Part shown: positions 38,624-39,671 of the stretch, one piece after another
Layout: every line of letters starts with the position of its first letter
Numbering within the stretch: position 1 is the stretch's first letter
NCBI GenBank assembly: GCA_036784855.1
Contig: JAZDSV010000085.1
Coordinates: forward strand, 1-39,671
Source of the DNA: Aphelidium insulamus
Taxonomy: Eukaryota > Aphelidiomycota > Aphelidea > Aphelidiaceae
Direction of reading: 5' to 3'
Length of the DNA: 39,671 nucleotides
Made by a program: the position numbers and the translations under genes
The notes under the pieces: generated by a model
Databases searched by the model: none
What the model was told of the DNA's origin: nothing
The model's input: the letters and a program-made list of their open reading frames with translations, nothing else

Positions 38624-39671
38624 TCAATTATTTGATTTTCTCGATCGCTTGCTAGCCCGCCTATTTGGTTCAATGCCTTCGCGCTCACGTATTCGTTTAT
38701 CCGCATGGTAGATATCAAGTTGCTTTTGCCGCAGAGAGTTGTCAATATCTTGACTCAATGGGGAGACCTTCAACACTTCAAACGTATTAAACTTTGAGGT
38801 TTGCCCTCGACGCGAATACTATTCAATCCCGCCTCTTTGACGACGTAGATCTTCAAAGTGAATCGTTGTCCTTCTTTCTCAAAGGCGCCTCGTTTATTCA
38901 ATAATCTGACGAAATCACCTCTCTTGATGGTAGATGTGACTTTGTTATTGTGAGCGATGCTTTTCCGGATCAAATCAACCTCATCAAACATCTCCAGCCG
39001 CTCGGGTATATTTGAAATGCTACTGTGAAACGACGAGTTGTAATTTTGAACAAAATCTGTCAGATTATCGATCCATCTATTTGTATTCTTACTTGTCAGA
39101 TACTTTTCAATCATCAGTTTGATGGTGCGATTGAATCTCTCTGCCACGCCCAGACACTTCTTATCATCTTTCTCACAATACTGCAACGCAATCTTATGTT
39201 GATCCATCCAATTCGCAATGCGTTTGTTTTGGAACTCTTTACATTTGTCTGTTTGTAGTACTTTCAACGGGCGGCCGTCATTGATAGCTTGGAGGCGAAT
39301 TCTTTCAAATGCGCCCAGGGCACGGTTTCCTGCGTTTTATCTTGGTCAAGCGCAACGCGTGCTACACTTTGTATTCACATTGATAACAACCACAGGATGT
39401 GATACTTAGAGTTTTGTCTCTGATATCGCGTAAGAAATGTTAGATCTGCTTGATAGTGACCAACCTTGCCGTGGATCTTTGGTGTGCTTTTTGGATTCTT
39501 TGGCTTCTGGAATACTTGGTTGATCGGATTTTGAGCAAGGAACTCTTTGATCTGTTTCATCGTGATTTTTGGGTTCTGTTCTTTTGCGCGTCTCAGCAAC
39601 TTGTCAGGTCCAACGAACCCAGTTTTTGGATCATTGAATAGTTTGTTTAACAATTGAATATTGGCTGGTAT
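38624..39671 (-). pseudogene. Frameshifted rve-type integrase of a Polinton/Maverick- or Ginger-like element
   Basis: Continues beyond the window edge. The N-terminal part (from 39653) reads VGPDKLLRRAKEQNPKITMK and an IHGKVGHYQADLTFL stretch, where the Asp is the first catalytic acid. The core is broken over at least two frame changes between 39300 and 39400. Then LQTDKCKEFQNKRIANWMDQ (second Asp) and GVAERFNRTIKLMIEKYL (catalytic Glu) follow in one frame, with a chromo/SH3-like C-terminal part (RGDFVRLLNKRGAFEK). A one-base loss in a T run near 38795 shifts the last 55 residues, which end in a basic RKSNN tail at 38624. The short HTH-like lead-in (KITMKQIKEFL) and core spacing point to Polinton or giant-virus-type integrases rather than LTR retrotransposons; this is by eye. 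Nonfunctional. Confidence 0.75.

Noticed and set aside
38624-39671. LTR retrotransposon interpretation of the integrase
   Set aside because: No reverse transcriptase, protease or LTR seen; the HTH-like lead-in resembles Polinton/virus-type integrases more. It stays open because the window ends here.

Overview
This window is nuclear DNA from a compact eukaryotic genome. Genes are split by very short spliceosomal introns (most 35-55 nt, GT-AG, two clear GC-AG), several genes have TATA boxes and AATAAA signals, and the housekeeping proteins are eukaryotic (PES1, URB2, VPS27/Hrs, a DENN protein, a RhoGEF). I cannot name the organism. Tiny introns together with many secreted, effector-like and secreted ankyrin proteins suggest a parasitic or symbiotic microbial eukaryote. 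A plasmodiophorid-type rhizarian or an early-branching fungal-lineage parasite would fit, but this is inference.

Layout. 0.5-4.4 kb (minus strand): the ribosome-biogenesis gene PES1, a cytochrome c peroxidase-like gene that has lost its distal haem pocket, and a small unrecognised gene. 4.5-4.7 kb: a coding relic. 4.9-21.2 kb: five secreted-protein genes on the minus strand, called D (4931-6001), A (10668-12280), B (14100-15327), C (15676-17178) and E (19973-21180). A-D share an N-terminal module after the signal peptide; E is a looser relative with an SP-RING/U-box-like zinc site. They are interleaved with a DENN-DUF547 protein (6314-10497), a dead PIF/Harbinger transposase (12724-13940) and the ESCRT-0 subunit VPS27 (17735-19749). 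21.6-25.0 kb: URB2. 25.1-28.8 kb: two secreted ankyrin-repeat genes and a decayed ankyrin copy. 29.0-32.7 kb: a DH-PH RhoGEF with a perfect 186-bp duplication at its 3' end. 33.0-35.2 kb: a Crypton-type tyrosine-recombinase element. 35.2-36.3 kb: gene-free degenerate repeats. 36.3-39.7 kb: an intact Fic-domain gene and a small Smr-domain gene, bracketed by pieces of a frameshifted retroviral/Polinton-type integrase.

The most original content is the set of secreted proteins. A and B are clear paralogues with coiled, UIM-like (ubiquitin-interacting) tails and basic TPR-rich C-termini. C has a long Pro/Gln-rich tail with an NPF motif. D ends in VP-rich repeats. Upstream of A and B there is an identical 15-bp CCAAT-containing element, and parts of the B element (GATTGG followed by ATCACGCTGCA) reappear upstream of the second ankyrin gene, so the secreted genes may be co-regulated. 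PES1 and URB2 act in 60S ribosome assembly. VPS27, the DENN protein and the RhoGEF belong to trafficking and small-GTPase control. I see no operon-like linkage between these housekeeping genes and the secreted genes.
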